Below, piece by piece: positions 16,269 to 25,098 of a DNA stretch of 64,000 bases. This DNA is from Streptomyces sp. R41 (GTDB taxonomy: Bacteria; Actinomycetota; Actinomycetes; Streptomycetales; Streptomycetaceae), in contig NZ_CP163443.1 in assembly GCF_041053055.1 (NCBI RefSeq), positions 3,782,001-3,846,000 on the forward strand, in the 5' to 3' direction. The notes under the pieces were generated by a model. It was not told the origin of the DNA. It ran no database searches and saw only the letters and a program-made list of their open reading frames with translations. Every line of letters begins with the position of its first letter. The first letter of the stretch is position 1. Position numbers and translations under genes: made by a program.

Positions 16269-17162
16269 ATGGCAGACATCCAGATCCACAAGGTCACCGG
16301 AAACATCGGCGCCCGGATATCCGGCGTCGACATCGCCAAGCCCCTCGACGACGAGACCGTCGCCGCCCTGCGCACCGCCCTCAACGAGCACAAGGCGCTG
16401 GTCTTCGACGACGTCGACCTGGACGACGAGGGCCAGCAGGCGTTCGCCCGGCACTTCGGCGACCTCACCACCGCCCACCCCACCGTGTCCGCCGTGGACG
16501 GCGCCCCGAACGTGCTGCCCGTCGACAGCGAGCGCGGCCGCGCCAACCACTGGCACACCGACGTCACCTTCGTCCTCAACCCGCCGCAGGCCAGCACCCT
16601 GCGCAGCATCACGATCCCGCCGTACGGCGGCGAGACGCTCATCGCCAACTCCGCGGCCGCCTACCGCGACCTGCCCGAACCCCTGCGCGCGCTCGCCGAC
16701 ACGCTGTGGGCCGAGCACACCAACGACTACGACTACGCGGTGCCGGACGAACAGATCGACGAGGAACAGGCCGCACAGCGCGCCCAGTTCACCTCCATCA
16801 AGTACCGCACCGCCCACCCGGTCGTCCGGGTCCACCCGCTGACCGGCGAGCGCGGGCTGTTCATCGGCGGCTTCGCACAGCGGATCGTCGGCCTGTCGGC
16901 GGGCGAGTCCCGCAAGATCCTCGATCTGCTCCAGGCGTATGTCACCCGGCCGGAGAACATCCTGCGCTGGCGCTGGTCCCCGAACCAGCTGGTCCTGTTC
17001 GACAACCGGATCACCCAGCACTACGCCATCGACAACTACGACGGCCTGCCGCGCCGTCTGCACCGCGTGACCGTCGCCGGTGACGTGCCGGTCGGCATCG
17101 AGGGCAAGGAGAGCTACTCGATCGCGGGCGACGCCTCGCACTACACGTCCGTCGCCGCGTAA
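16269..17162 (+). CDS. TauD/TfdA-family alpha-ketoglutarate-dependent dioxygenase
   Basis: 297 residues. The Fe(II) facial triad is visible: His96 and Asp98 in NHWHTDVTF, and the distal His251 in TQHYAIDNY. The 2-oxoglutarate-binding Arg follows in RRLHRVTVAG. The N-terminus IGARISGVDIAKPLDDETVA is characteristic. TauD-like enzymes hydroxylate the carbon bearing a sulfonate or sulfate, releasing sulfite or sulfate. The 15-bp gap to the monooxygenase places it in the same operon. Terminated by the hairpin at 17202. Confidence 0.92.
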   Translation: MADIQIHKVTGNIGARISGVDIAKPLDDETVAALRTALNEHKALVFDDVDLDDEGQQAFARHFGDLTTAHPTVSAVDGAPNVLPVDSERGRANHWHTDVTFVLNPPQASTLRSITIPPYGGETLIANSAAAYRDLPEPLRALADTLWAEHTNDYDYAVPDEQIDEEQAAQRAQFTSIKYRTAHPVVRVHPLTGERGLFIGGFAQRIVGLSAGESRKILDLLQAYVTRPENILRWRWSPNQLVLFDNRITQHYAIDNYDGLPRRLHRVTVAGDVPVGIEGKESYSIAGDASHYTSVAA

Positions 17163-17201
17163 CGCGGACGTCACTCACCGTGCGGCGCGTGTCCGCATAG
17201 T

Positions 17202-17252
17202 GGGCAGCCTCTCCCTCTGAGCGGAGAGGCTGCCCAGACTGTGGGCGTTTTT
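17202..17252 (+). terminator. Terminator of the organosulfur operon
   Basis: 13-bp perfect stem GGGCAGCCTCTCC / GGAGAGGCTGCCC (17202-17214 with 17223-17235). A T-tract (TTTTT) comes 12 nt later. Confidence 0.75.
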
Positions 17253-17283
17253 GCCACTCGCACGTAAGGGACCACCCGCTCTC

Positions 17284-18678
17284 ATGTCCCGCACCACCCT
17301 CGACGCCCCTCCCGGCACCCCCGACACGGACGTCTCCCTCTCGCACGGCCTCAAGCAGCGCCACCTGTCGATGATCGCCCTCGGCGGTGTGATCGGCGCG
17401 GGCCTGTTCGTCGGGTCCGGCGCGGGGATCGCCGCCGCCGGGCCTTCGATCGTCATCGCGTACGCCGTCTCCGGTCTGCTCGTCATGCTGGTGATGCGGA
17501 TGCTCGGCGAGATGTCGGCCGCTTATCCGTCGTCCGGCTCCTTCTCCGCGCACGCGGAGCGGGCGATCGGGCCGTGGGCGGGCTTCACCGCGGGCTGGTC
17601 GTTCTGGGTGCTGCTGTGCACGGCCGTCGGCCTGGAGGGCATCGGCGCCGCGAAGATCGTCACCGGCTGGCTGCCGGGCACGCCCGAGTGGGCGTGGGTG
17701 GCGCTGTTCATGGTCGTCTTCTGCGCCACCAATCTCGCCGCCGTGAAGAACTTCGGCGAGTTCGAGTTCTGGTTCTCCGCGCTGAAGGTCGGCGCGATCA
17801 GCCTGTTCCTGGTCCTTGGCGTGCTGGCCATCGCGGGCGTCCTGCCGGGCACGGATTCCCCCGGCGCCTCGAACCTCACCGGTGCGGGCGGCTTCCTGCC
17901 GAACGGCAGCGAGGGGCTCGTCATCGGCCTGCTCGCCTCGGTGTTCGCGTACGGCGGCCTGGAGACGGTGACGATCGCGGCGGCCGAGTCGGAGAACCCG
18001 GTCAAGGGCGTCGCGAGCGCCGTACGCACCGCCATGTGGCGCATCGCGCTCTTCTACGTCGGCTCGATGGCGGTCATCGTCACCCTGGTCCCGTGGGACT
18101 CCAAGGAGGTCGTGGAGAAGGGCCCGTACGTCGCAGCCCTCGACCACCTGGGCATCCCGGGCGCCGCGCAGCTGATGAAGGTGGTCGTCCTCGTGGCCCT
18201 GCTCTCGGCGATGAACGCCAACATCTACGGGGCCTCGCGCATCGGGTACTCGCTGGTGGCGCGCGGCCAGGGCCCGAAGGCGCTCGGCCGGGTGTCGGGC
18301 GGGGTCCCGCGCATCGCGGTGCTGGCGTCCTCCGTCTTCGGCTTCGTGTGCGTCGTACTCAGCTACTGGCGCCCGAACGACGTCTTCCCCTGGCTGCTGA
18401 ACATGATCGGCGCGGTGATCCTGGTCGTCTGGATCTTCATCGCGGTCTCGCAGCTGCGGCTGCGGCGCCAGGTGGAGCGGGAGGCCCCGGAGAAGCTGGT
18501 CGTGCGGATGTGGGCGTTCCCGGTGCTGACATGGGTCGCGCTGGCGGGCATGGCGGCGATCTTCGTCCTGATGGCCCGGGAGCCGGACACCCGCGTACAG
18601 CTCTACTCGACGGGCGGGATGACGCTGTTCCTGGCGGCCGTCGGCTACGCCTGGCAGAGGGCGCGGGCCCGTCACTGA
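17284..18678 (+). CDS. APC-family amino acid permease (second copy)
   Basis: 464 residues with 12 hydrophobic segments. The opening HLSMIALGGVIGAGLFVGSG and RMLGEMSAAYPSSGSFSAHA closely parallel the permease at 3716. Belongs to the AAT group of the APC superfamily; the transported amino acid is undetermined. ATG 17284 follows AAGGGA at about 12 bp. It is monocistronic, bounded by hairpins at 17202 and 18696. Confidence 0.9.
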   Translation: MSRTTLDAPPGTPDTDVSLSHGLKQRHLSMIALGGVIGAGLFVGSGAGIAAAGPSIVIAYAVSGLLVMLVMRMLGEMSAAYPSSGSFSAHAERAIGPWAGFTAGWSFWVLLCTAVGLEGIGAAKIVTGWLPGTPEWAWVALFMVVFCATNLAAVKNFGEFEFWFSALKVGAISLFLVLGVLAIAGVLPGTDSPGASNLTGAGGFLPNGSEGLVIGLLASVFAYGGLETVTIAAAESENPVKGVASAVRTAMWRIALFYVGSMAVIVTLVPWDSKEVVEKGPYVAALDHLGIPGAAQLMKVVVLVALLSAMNANIYGASRIGYSLVARGQGPKALGRVSGGVPRIAVLASSVFGFVCVVLSYWRPNDVFPWLLNMIGAVILVVWIFIAVSQLRLRRQVEREAPEKLVVRMWAFPVLTWVALAGMAAIFVLMAREPDTRVQLYSTGGMTLFLAAVGYAWQRARARH

Positions 18679-18695
18679 CGCCCCTCGACTTGCCG

Positions 18696-18730
18696 AAAGG
18701 CCCCCGCGTTGCGCACGCGGGGGCCTTTTT
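18696..18730 (+). terminator. Intrinsic terminator after the second permease
   Basis: AAAGGCCCCCGCG / CGCGGGGGCCTTT stem with a 7-nt loop and a terminal T-run (TTTTT). It sits directly before the sodF promoter. Confidence 0.92.
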
Positions 18731-18745
18731 GTTGCTAGCGTGCAG

Positions 18746-18762
18746 TTGCAAGTAAGTTGCAA
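18746..18762 (+). promoter_or_regulatory. Nur box (nickel-responsive operator) of sodF
   Basis: TTGCAAGTAAGTTGCAA fits the Streptomyces Nur consensus tGCaa-N5-ttGCAa exactly. A TAGCGT -10 hexamer at 18736-18741 puts the transcription start inside the box, so Nur-Ni would block initiation. sodF is the classical nickel-repressed Nur target. Confidence 0.85.
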
Positions 18763-18785
18763 TAAGAGGTCGGAGGGGACCCCGC

Positions 18786-19427
18786 ATGCCCGTCTACACG
18801 CTCCCTGAGCTGCCGTACGACTACGCCGCGCTCGCGCCCGTGATCAGCCCCGAGATCATCGAGCTGCACCACGACAAGCACCACGCGGCCTACGTCAAGG
18901 GCGCCAACGACACGCTGGAGCAGCTCGCACAGGCGCGGGACAAGGAGTCGTGGGGCTCGGTCAACGGCCTGGAGAAGAACCTGGCCTTCCATCTCTCCGG
19001 CCACATCCTGCACTCGATCTACTGGCACAACATGACCGGTGACGGCGGCGGCGAGCCGCTGGCCGCGGACGGCGTCGGCGACCTCGCGGACGCGATCACG
19101 GAGTCCTTCGGCTCGTTCGGCGCCTTCAAGGCCCAGCTGACCAAGGCCTCCGCGACCACGCAGGGCTCCGGGTGGGGCGTCCTCGCGTACGAGCCGCTGA
19201 GCGGCCGCCTCGTCGTCGAGCAGATCTACGACCACCAGGGCAATGTGGGCCAGGGCTCCGTGCCGATCCTCGTCTTCGACGCCTGGGAGCACGCCTTCTA
19301 CCTGCAGTACAAGAACCAGAAGGTCGACTTCATCGAGGCCATGTGGCAGGTCGTCGACTGGCAGGACGTGGCCCGGCGTTACGAAGCGGCCACGTCCCGC
19401 GCAGACGTATTGCTGCTGGCCCCCTGA
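18786..19427 (+). CDS. sodF: Iron superoxide dismutase
   Basis: 213 residues, Fe/Mn-type SOD. Metal ligands lie in [12 protein letters not shown], in the [14 protein letters not shown] helix and in [12 protein letters not shown]. The sequence type is the Streptomyces Fe(Zn) SodF, which is made when nickel is scarce and NiSOD cannot be loaded. The Nur box directly upstream supports that regulation. ATG 18786 has GGAGGGGAC at good spacing. Cytoplasmic; converts superoxide to oxygen and peroxide. Confidence 0.95.
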   Translation: MPVYTLPELPYDYAALAPVISPEIIELHHDKHHAAYVKGANDTLEQLAQARDKESWGSVNGLEKNLAFHLSGHILHSIYWHNMTGDGGGEPLAADGVGDLADAITESFGSFGAFKAQLTKASATTQGSGWGVLAYEPLSGRLVVEQIYDHQGNVGQGSVPILVFDAWEHAFYLQYKNQKVDFIEAMWQVVDWQDVARRYEAATSRADVLLLAP

Positions 19428-19490
19428 GGCAGGTATGAAACGTCCTGCTCGTGATCGTCTTCTCACCCTTCACGTGGCAGGCGGAGAAAA

Positions 19491-19529
19491 GGAAAGCCCC
19501 CGCGAGGACCTGACTCGCGGGGGCTTTCC
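19491..19529. terminator. Bidirectional terminator between sodF and the phosphatase
   Basis: 15-bp perfect stem GGAAAGCCCCCGCGA / TCGCGGGGGCTTTCC with a 9-nt loop, between convergent genes. Confidence 0.85.
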
Positions 19530-19530
19530 C

Positions 19531-20160
19531 TCATGGTGCGCACGGCACGTTGAGCGACAGCAGGGCGACGCTCCCGTCCGCCACCCGCAGTTCGCTGACC
19601 GCCGCGTTGCGCAGGTGCGGAAAGACGCGGCGGTACTCGCCCAGCGGGATGGACAGGACGGAGCAGAGCACCAGGCGGAGCAGGGTGTTGTGGGCGACGA
19701 CCAGGACGCGTTCGCCGGGGTGCGCGGCCGCGATGCGGCGCAGGGCGCCCGCGCCGCGGGCCGCGGCGGTGCGGGGGTCCTCCGCCTCGGGGAAGGGGTA
19801 CGACACCGGGTCGGCCCGGAAGGCCTTGGCGCGCGCCGGGTTCTCCGCCTCGAACTCGGCGAGGGTGCGGCCCTCCACGACCCCGAAGTCGCATTCGCGC
19901 AGGGCGGGTTCGCGGTGCGGGGTGAGTCCCAGGGCGCGGCAGGCCGGTTCGGCCGTGGCGATGGCGCGGGCGAGCGTGGACGTCCAGATCGCGTCGACCG
20001 GGTGTGCGGCGGCCCAGCGGCCGAGGGCCTCCGCCTGGGCGCGGCCCTCGTCGGTGAGGGGGACGTCGCTCACGCCGGCGTAGCGGTTCTCGGCATGCCA
20101 GACGGTCTGCCCGTGCCGGGCCAGCAGAAGGGTCGCACCGCGGGTGCTTGTCGTACTCAT
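19531..20160 (-). CDS. Histidine phosphatase (phosphoglycerate-mutase-like)
   Basis: 209 residues. The catalytic motif LLARHGQTVWH carries the phospho-accepting His. Supporting residues are the Arg in STLARAIATAEP, Glu in ALRECDFGVVEG and the second His in VVAHNTLLR. This is the acid-phosphatase/PGM superfamily, more likely a phosphatase of small sugar phosphates than a mutase. ATG 20160 overlaps the TGA of the upstream FGGY kinase by 4 bp (ATGA), so the two are translationally coupled, and it probably acts on the kinase's product or a derivative (inference). Confidence 0.87.
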   Translation of the reverse strand: MSTTSTRGATLLLARHGQTVWHAENRYAGVSDVPLTDEGRAQAEALGRWAAAHPVDAIWTSTLARAIATAEPACRALGLTPHREPALRECDFGVVEGRTLAEFEAENPARAKAFRADPVSYPFPEAEDPRTAAARGAGALRRIAAAHPGERVLVVAHNTLLRLVLCSVLSIPLGEYRRVFPHLRNAAVSELRVADGSVALLSLNVPCAP

Positions 20161-21620
20161 GAGCCCGCAGTATCCAGGTCCAGGCGCGCTCGCGCGTGCG
20201 CCGCGACGGAAGCGGGGAGCCAGCCGCGCCGCTCCAGCTCGTCGACGAACCGCGCGTACGGGTCCGCGAAGAGTGCCGTACGGGCGGGGCGGGGTTCGAG
20301 GACCGTGCGGAGCCGGACCATGGCTTCGGCGGCGTCCGCGAGGGTGCGGGCGGCGCCCGTGCCGTAGGCCGCCAACACCGCCATGCCCAGGGCGGGTTCG
20401 GTCTGTTCGGGTACCCGGGCGGGGCGGCCGAGGATGTCGGCGCGGAGCTGATTCCAGTACGGGCTGCGGGCCGCGCCGCCGGTGAAGGTGAGCGGTCCGT
20501 CCAGCGGGGCGCCGAGGTGGTGCAGGTAGTCCAGGCAGAGCCGCTCGGCGAGGCCGACGCCCTGGAGAAGCGCGGCCCACAGGTCGGCGTCGGAGGCGGG
20601 TTCGCCGAGGACGAAGGCGGTGGCGTCCGGTGCGAGGAAGGGAAAGCGTTCACCGGGTGAGGTGAGGGGGTAGGCGAGGACGGACGCGGGCTCGTGGGCC
20701 GGGGCGGCCTTGTCCATGGCGGCCGGTGAGGCATGGGGGAAGTACGCCGCCAGCGCGCCCGCGCCGACGCTGGACGCACCTCCGGGCAGCCAACTTCCGT
20801 CCGGGGCGAGGTGGTTGTAGACGACGCCGGTCGCGTCCCGTACGGGCTGCGCTGCCGCGCCCTTGAGCACGAGCGTCGTCCCGAGCACCGAGTTCCAGGA
20901 GCCCTCGCGCAGGGCGCCCGAGGCGATCTGGGCCGCGCAGCCGTCGGTCATACCGGCGATCACGGGGGTGCCGGCGGGGATGCCGGTGCGCTCGGCGGCG
21001 GCCGCGCAGACCTCGCCGAGGCGGGTTCCGGGGCGTACGACCTCGGGCAACAGGTCCTCGGGCAGGCCCAGTTCGGCGAGGGCCGCGTACGGCCAGGTGT
21101 CGCGCTCCAGGTCGTAGGCGGTCTTCAGGGCGTGGCTGGAGTCGGTGGGCGTCGGGTGGCCGGTCAGGCGGGCGGTGATGACATCGGCCTGGTGCGCCAG
21201 GCGAGCGCCGCCGCACTCCCGCACCAGCCACAGCGCCTTCGGCAGCCCCCAGCCGTTCTGCACAAAGAGCCCCGCCGCACGGGCCCGCCGCCCCTCCGCC
21301 GCGGCGCGTCCGTCGTCGTACATCAGGCCCGGTGTCAGCGGACGCCCCGCATCGTCCGTGAGCAGCACCGTGCCGGACGTGGCGCACACGGCGAGCCCAC
21401 CGATCCGTACCCGGTCGAGCGACCCGAGCGCCGCCCGGGACGCCGCGCACACCGCGCCCCACCAGTCCCCCGCGCCCTGTTCATGGCGCGGACCCGCCCG
21501 CCGTCCGGTGAGCGGGGCCGCGCCGCTGCCGAGGACGCGTCCGGCGCCGGTGACGGCGAGGACACGAACCCCTTGTGTGCCCAGGTCGATCCCCAGCCAC
21601 GCCGTTCCGTCTTCCGCCAT
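20157..21620 (-). CDS. FGGY-family carbohydrate kinase (first)
   Basis: 487 residues. The ATPase phosphate-1 motif is GIDLGTQGVRV. The catalytic Asp lies in GMTDGCAAQIA, and TFTGGAARSPYWNQLRADIL is the C-terminal adenosine/FGGY signature. It phosphorylates a pentose, ketose or polyol; the substrate is not readable. It is divergent from the binding-protein gene at 21858 and shares a regulatory region containing a long palindrome, so it is likely controlled by the same DeoR regulator. The other FGGY kinase of the locus is at 29189. Confidence 0.9.
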   Translation of the reverse strand: MAEDGTAWLGIDLGTQGVRVLAVTGAGRVLGSGAAPLTGRRAGPRHEQGAGDWWGAVCAASRAALGSLDRVRIGGLAVCATSGTVLLTDDAGRPLTPGLMYDDGRAAAEGRRARAAGLFVQNGWGLPKALWLVRECGGARLAHQADVITARLTGHPTPTDSSHALKTAYDLERDTWPYAALAELGLPEDLLPEVVRPGTRLGEVCAAAAERTGIPAGTPVIAGMTDGCAAQIASGALREGSWNSVLGTTLVLKGAAAQPVRDATGVVYNHLAPDGSWLPGGASSVGAGALAAYFPHASPAAMDKAAPAHEPASVLAYPLTSPGERFPFLAPDATAFVLGEPASDADLWAALLQGVGLAERLCLDYLHHLGAPLDGPLTFTGGAARSPYWNQLRADILGRPARVPEQTEPALGMAVLAAYGTGAARTLADAAEAMVRLRTVLEPRPARTALFADPYARFVDELERRGWLPASVAAHARARLDLDTAGS

Positions 21621-21792
21621 CCGGACCTCCTGCTTTTTTGGCTCGCTCGCCTCCGGGGGCGCTCAAGCCGGTGTCGAGAGCCCGAGCGTGCCCACTCGCG
21701 GTATCCCGACCCAGACTGTGAACTTCTCACTCTGCCCTGAGATTTTCCCCTGCGCGAGGGATTGACGGTCAACCCCCGCCGTTACACCCTCT

Positions 21793-21819
21793 GTTAACGA
21801 GTCGACTCGACGTGTTAAC
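21793..21819. promoter_or_regulatory. 27-bp near-perfect palindrome, probable operator
   Basis: GTTAAC arms at both ends (21793-21798 and 21814-21819) with inner GTCGA/TCGAC arms centred on 21806; 11 of 13 base pairs match. It lies in the 237-bp divergent region 36-39 bp upstream of the binding-protein start. A smaller palindrome TTGACGGTCAA (21762-21772) sits upstream. The locus DeoR regulator (26186) is the natural candidate ligand. Confidence 0.6.
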
Positions 21820-21857
21820 CGGAACCGGACCGAACCGAACCGACGTGGAGGTCACGG

Positions 21858-23279
21858 ATGGACATGCACGTGCACGACCGCCGGCGCTTCCTCGCGCTGG
21901 CCGCCGCGGCGGCCACGGCCCCGCTGCTGACCGCCTGCGGCGCCGGGTTCGGTGGGGACGACAAGAAGAACGACGGGTCGGCGGCCGCCGACGTCACCGG
22001 CTCCTTCGACTGGAAGCGGGAGAAGGGGAAGACGGTCAAGGCACTGCTGAACAAGCACCCTTACACGGACGCGCTGATCGCCGACCTCAAGTCGTTCACC
22101 GAGAAGACCGGCATCAAGGTCGAGTACGACGTCTTCCCCGAGGACAACTACTTCGACAAGCTCACCGTGGACCTGTCCAGCGGGCGTGCCTCGTACGACG
22201 TCTTCATGCTCGGCGCGTACATGGTGTGGCAGTACGGGCCGCCGGGCTGGCTGGAGGATCTCGGGCCCTGGATGCGCAACTCCTCGGCCACCGGCGACGA
22301 ATGGGACCAGGCCGACTTCTTCCCGAACCTCCTGCAGGCCGACCAGTGGTCCCTGAAGGCGGGCGCGCCGCTCGGGCAGGGCGGACAGTACGCGCTGCCG
22401 TGGGGCTGGGAGACGAACGTCGTCGCCTACAACACGGAGGTCTTCAAGAAGCTCGGCCTCAAGCCGGCGGAGAGCTTCGACGAGTTACGGGAAGTGGCGT
22501 CCGTCATCAAGAAGAAGGCGCCGGACGCCGGATTCGACGGCATGTACGGCATCGCCGTGCGTGGCTCGCGCAGCTGGGCGACCATCCACCCCGGCTTCAT
22601 GACGATGTACGCGCGCAATGGACTCAAGGACTTCACCGTCACCGACGGCAAGCTCAAGCCCGCCATGAACACCCCGGAGGCCAGCGCCTTCACCCAGGAC
22701 TGGGCGGGCATGGTCAAACAGGGCGGCCCGCCGTCGTGGACGTCGTACACCTGGTACCAGTGCTCCAGCGACCTCGGCGCGAAGAAGGCCGGGATGCTCT
22801 TCGACGCGGACACGGCCGCGTATTTCCAGGCCGTGAAGGGGGCGAGCCCGGCGTCCGGGAAGATCGCCTTCCATCCGGGCCCGAAGGGGCCCGACGGGTC
22901 GCTCGCCACCAATATGTGGATCTGGTCGCTCGGCATGAACGCCAAGAGCAAGAAGAAGAGCGCCGCGTGGCTGTTCCTGCAGTGGGCCACCGGCAAGGAG
23001 CATCTGCGCAAGGGCGCGATCACGTACAACCACATCGACCCGGTGCGGAAGTCGATCAGCCAGGACGGCGCCTACAAGGACAAGATGAGGCACCTGGAGG
23101 GCTTCATCGACACCTTCGAGGCGGTCGTCGACCAGACGAAGATCCAGTTCACCCCGCAGGCGCAGTTCTTCGACGCGACGACGAGCTGGGCGTCGGCGCT
23201 CCAGGAGATCTACGGCGGGAAGAACGCCGAGTCCGTGCTCAACGGCCTCGCAAGTGACCTTGCGACCAAGGTGAGTTGA
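21858..23279 (+). CDS. ABC transporter substrate-binding lipoprotein, carbohydrate type
   Basis: 473 residues. The signal DRRRFLALAAAAATAPLLTA followed by C is a Tat-like lipoprotein signal. The mature protein has the extracellular solute-binding family 1 fold (FTEKTGIKVEYDVFPEDNYFDKL near the start, WLFLQWATGKEHL near residue 374), as in sugar and polyol transporters. ATG 21858 has GGAGG 7 bp upstream. Codon 210 (22485-22487) is TTA, rare in Streptomyces, so expression should depend on bldA. First gene of the long operon running to 30610. Confidence 0.88.
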   Translation: MDMHVHDRRRFLALAAAAATAPLLTACGAGFGGDDKKNDGSAAADVTGSFDWKREKGKTVKALLNKHPYTDALIADLKSFTEKTGIKVEYDVFPEDNYFDKLTVDLSSGRASYDVFMLGAYMVWQYGPPGWLEDLGPWMRNSSATGDEWDQADFFPNLLQADQWSLKAGAPLGQGGQYALPWGWETNVVAYNTEVFKKLGLKPAESFDELREVASVIKKKAPDAGFDGMYGIAVRGSRSWATIHPGFMTMYARNGLKDFTVTDGKLKPAMNTPEASAFTQDWAGMVKQGGPPSWTSYTWYQCSSDLGAKKAGMLFDADTAAYFQAVKGASPASGKIAFHPGPKGPDGSLATNMWIWSLGMNAKSKKKSAAWLFLQWATGKEHLRKGAITYNHIDPVRKSISQDGAYKDKMRHLEGFIDTFEAVVDQTKIQFTPQAQFFDATTSWASALQEIYGGKNAESVLNGLASDLATKVS

Positions 23280-23284
23280 GCCCG

Positions 23285-24241
23285 ATGACCTCGTTGACGG
23301 AGACCGACCACGGGGCGGCCTCTCGCGAGGAGGGGGCACGGCAGGTACGGGCCGTTCCGCGCTGGCGACGCGGTCTGCGCCCGTACCTGCTGATCGTGCC
23401 CGCCCTGCTGCTCACCGGCGGGATCCTGTACCCCTTCGGACTCGGCCTCTACTACACGCTGTTCGACTTCTCGGCGAGCAAGCCGCAGCCGGACATGGTG
23501 GGCTTCGAGAACTACCGGACGGTCTTCACACAGGAGGCCTTCTGGAACTCCGCCTGGGTGACGGTGCTGTACGCGGTCGGGGCCGCCGCCGTCGAGACCG
23601 TGCTCGGGGTCGCCGTCGCCCTGCTGCTGCACCGGTCGTCCCTCATCGGCCGGGTGCTGGAGAAGATCCTCATCCTGCCGCTGATGATCGCGCCGGTGAT
23701 CGCCGCGATCATCTGGAAGCTGATGCTCCAGCCCTCCGTGGGCGTGATCAATCACTTGCTGAAGCCCTTCGGCCTGGGCGGAGTCCAGTGGACGGACACC
23801 CCCACCGGCGCGCTCCTGTCGTCGATCGCGGTGGACGTGTGGGTGTACACACCGTTCGTGGCGATCCTGGCGCTGGCCGGGCTGCGCTCGCTGCCGACCT
23901 CCCCGTTCGAGGCGGCCGCGGTGGACGGCGCGGGCTGGTGGTACACCTTCCGGCGGCTCACGCTGCCGATGCTGTGGCCGTACGTCCTGGTCGCGGTGAT
24001 CTTCCGGTTCATGGACTCGCTGAAGGTCTTCGACATCATCTACGCGCTCACCGAGGGCGGACCCGGCGACTCCACGGTGGTGCTGCAGATCCGCGCCTAT
24101 CTGGAGGCGATCCGCTTCCAGCGCTACTCCTTCGGGATCAGCTACACGATCGTGCTGTGGGCCGTGGTCTATCTGGCCGCGATGGTGCTGGTGCGCTATC
24201 TGGGCAGGCTTCAGAACCGGGCCGCGGAGGTGTCCAAGTGA
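23285..24241 (+). CDS. Carbohydrate ABC permease (MalF/UgpA type)
   Basis: 318 residues with six to seven helices. The EAA loop is SPFEAAAVDGAGWWYTFRRL. The N-terminal ARQVRAVPRWRRGLRPYLLI is basic and cytoplasmic. Pairs with the next permease to form the channel. ATG 23285 is 5 bp after the binding-protein stop. The last 4 bp overlap the next gene. Confidence 0.9.
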   Translation: MTSLTETDHGAASREEGARQVRAVPRWRRGLRPYLLIVPALLLTGGILYPFGLGLYYTLFDFSASKPQPDMVGFENYRTVFTQEAFWNSAWVTVLYAVGAAAVETVLGVAVALLLHRSSLIGRVLEKILILPLMIAPVIAAIIWKLMLQPSVGVINHLLKPFGLGGVQWTDTPTGALLSSIAVDVWVYTPFVAILALAGLRSLPTSPFEAAAVDGAGWWYTFRRLTLPMLWPYVLVAVIFRFMDSLKVFDIIYALTEGGPGDSTVVLQIRAYLEAIRFQRYSFGISYTIVLWAVVYLAAMVLVRYLGRLQNRAAEVSK

Positions 24242-25098
24242 CCCGCAAGGACAGGCGGTCGGAACGGAAGCCGGGCGGGAAGCCGTGGCTCGGATGGCTG
24301 GCGGACGCCGCGCTCGTCCTCTACTTCGTCTTCGCGCTCTTCCCGATCGCCTGGATGGTGATCCTCTCCCTGAAGCCCGCGAACCAGCTCTTCAGCACCT
24401 ACTTCTCCTTCACCCCGACCCTCGACTCCTACCGGACGGTGCTCGGCGACAGCGAGGGCATCCCGTTCGTCCGTTTCTTCGTCAACAGCCTGGTCGTGTC
24501 GCTGGGCGCGGTGGCGCTCTCGCTCGTGGTCGGCCTGCCGGCGGCGTACGCGTCGGCGCGCTGGCGGTTCAAGGGCTCCGAGAACCTGATGTTCACGCTG
24601 CTGTCGTTCCGCTTCGCGCCCGAACTCACCGTGATCATCCCGCTGTTCGTGCTCTACCAGAAGCTCGGCCTCTTCGACACATACGTCGGCATGGTGTGGG
24701 TGCTGCAACTCGTCACGCTGCCGCTGATCGTGTGGATCATGCGGTCGTACTTCGCCGATCTGACACCGGAGCTGGAGCAGGCCGCGCTCCTCGACGGCTA
24801 CACCCGCAAGCAGGCCTTCTTCAAGGTCGCGCTGCCGCTGGTCAAGCCCGGCATCGCGGCCGTGTCGCTGCTCGCCTTCATCTTCGCCTGGAACAACTTC
24901 GTCTTCCCCCTCATCCTCACCTCCTCGCAGGCCCAGACCGTGACGGTGGGCGCGCTGTCCTTCCTCGGCGGCGACCGGCCCAAGTACAACCTCACGGCCG
25001 CCGCCGCGCTCGTCTCCGTCGTACCGCCGCTGCTGCTCGCGCTGACGATCCAGCGGTATCTGGTGCGGGGGCTGTCGTTCGGGGCGGTGAAGTCATGA
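24238..25098 (+). CDS. Carbohydrate ABC permease (MalG/UgpE type)
   Basis: 286 residues with six helices. The EAA loop LEQAALLDGYTRKQAFFKVA precedes the conserved LPLVKPGIAAV. GTG 24238 overlaps the preceding TGA and has GGAGG at 7 bp. Partner of the permease at 23285. Confidence 0.9.
   Translation: MTRKDRRSERKPGGKPWLGWLADAALVLYFVFALFPIAWMVILSLKPANQLFSTYFSFTPTLDSYRTVLGDSEGIPFVRFFVNSLVVSLGAVALSLVVGLPAAYASARWRFKGSENLMFTLLSFRFAPELTVIIPLFVLYQKLGLFDTYVGMVWVLQLVTLPLIVWIMRSYFADLTPELEQAALLDGYTRKQAFFKVALPLVKPGIAAVSLLAFIFAWNNFVFPLILTSSQAQTVTVGALSFLGGDRPKYNLTAAAALVSVVPPLLLALTIQRYLVRGLSFGAVKS

Noticed and set aside
14379..17174. 931-codon antisense frame over the organosulfur operon
   Set aside because: Covers four confidently identified genes on the other strand and shows no domain features.
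17251..17284. Upstream in-frame start for the second APC permease
   Set aside because: The extension lies in the terminator/leader region and lacks family resemblance; ATG 17284 has a plausible AAGGGA upstream.
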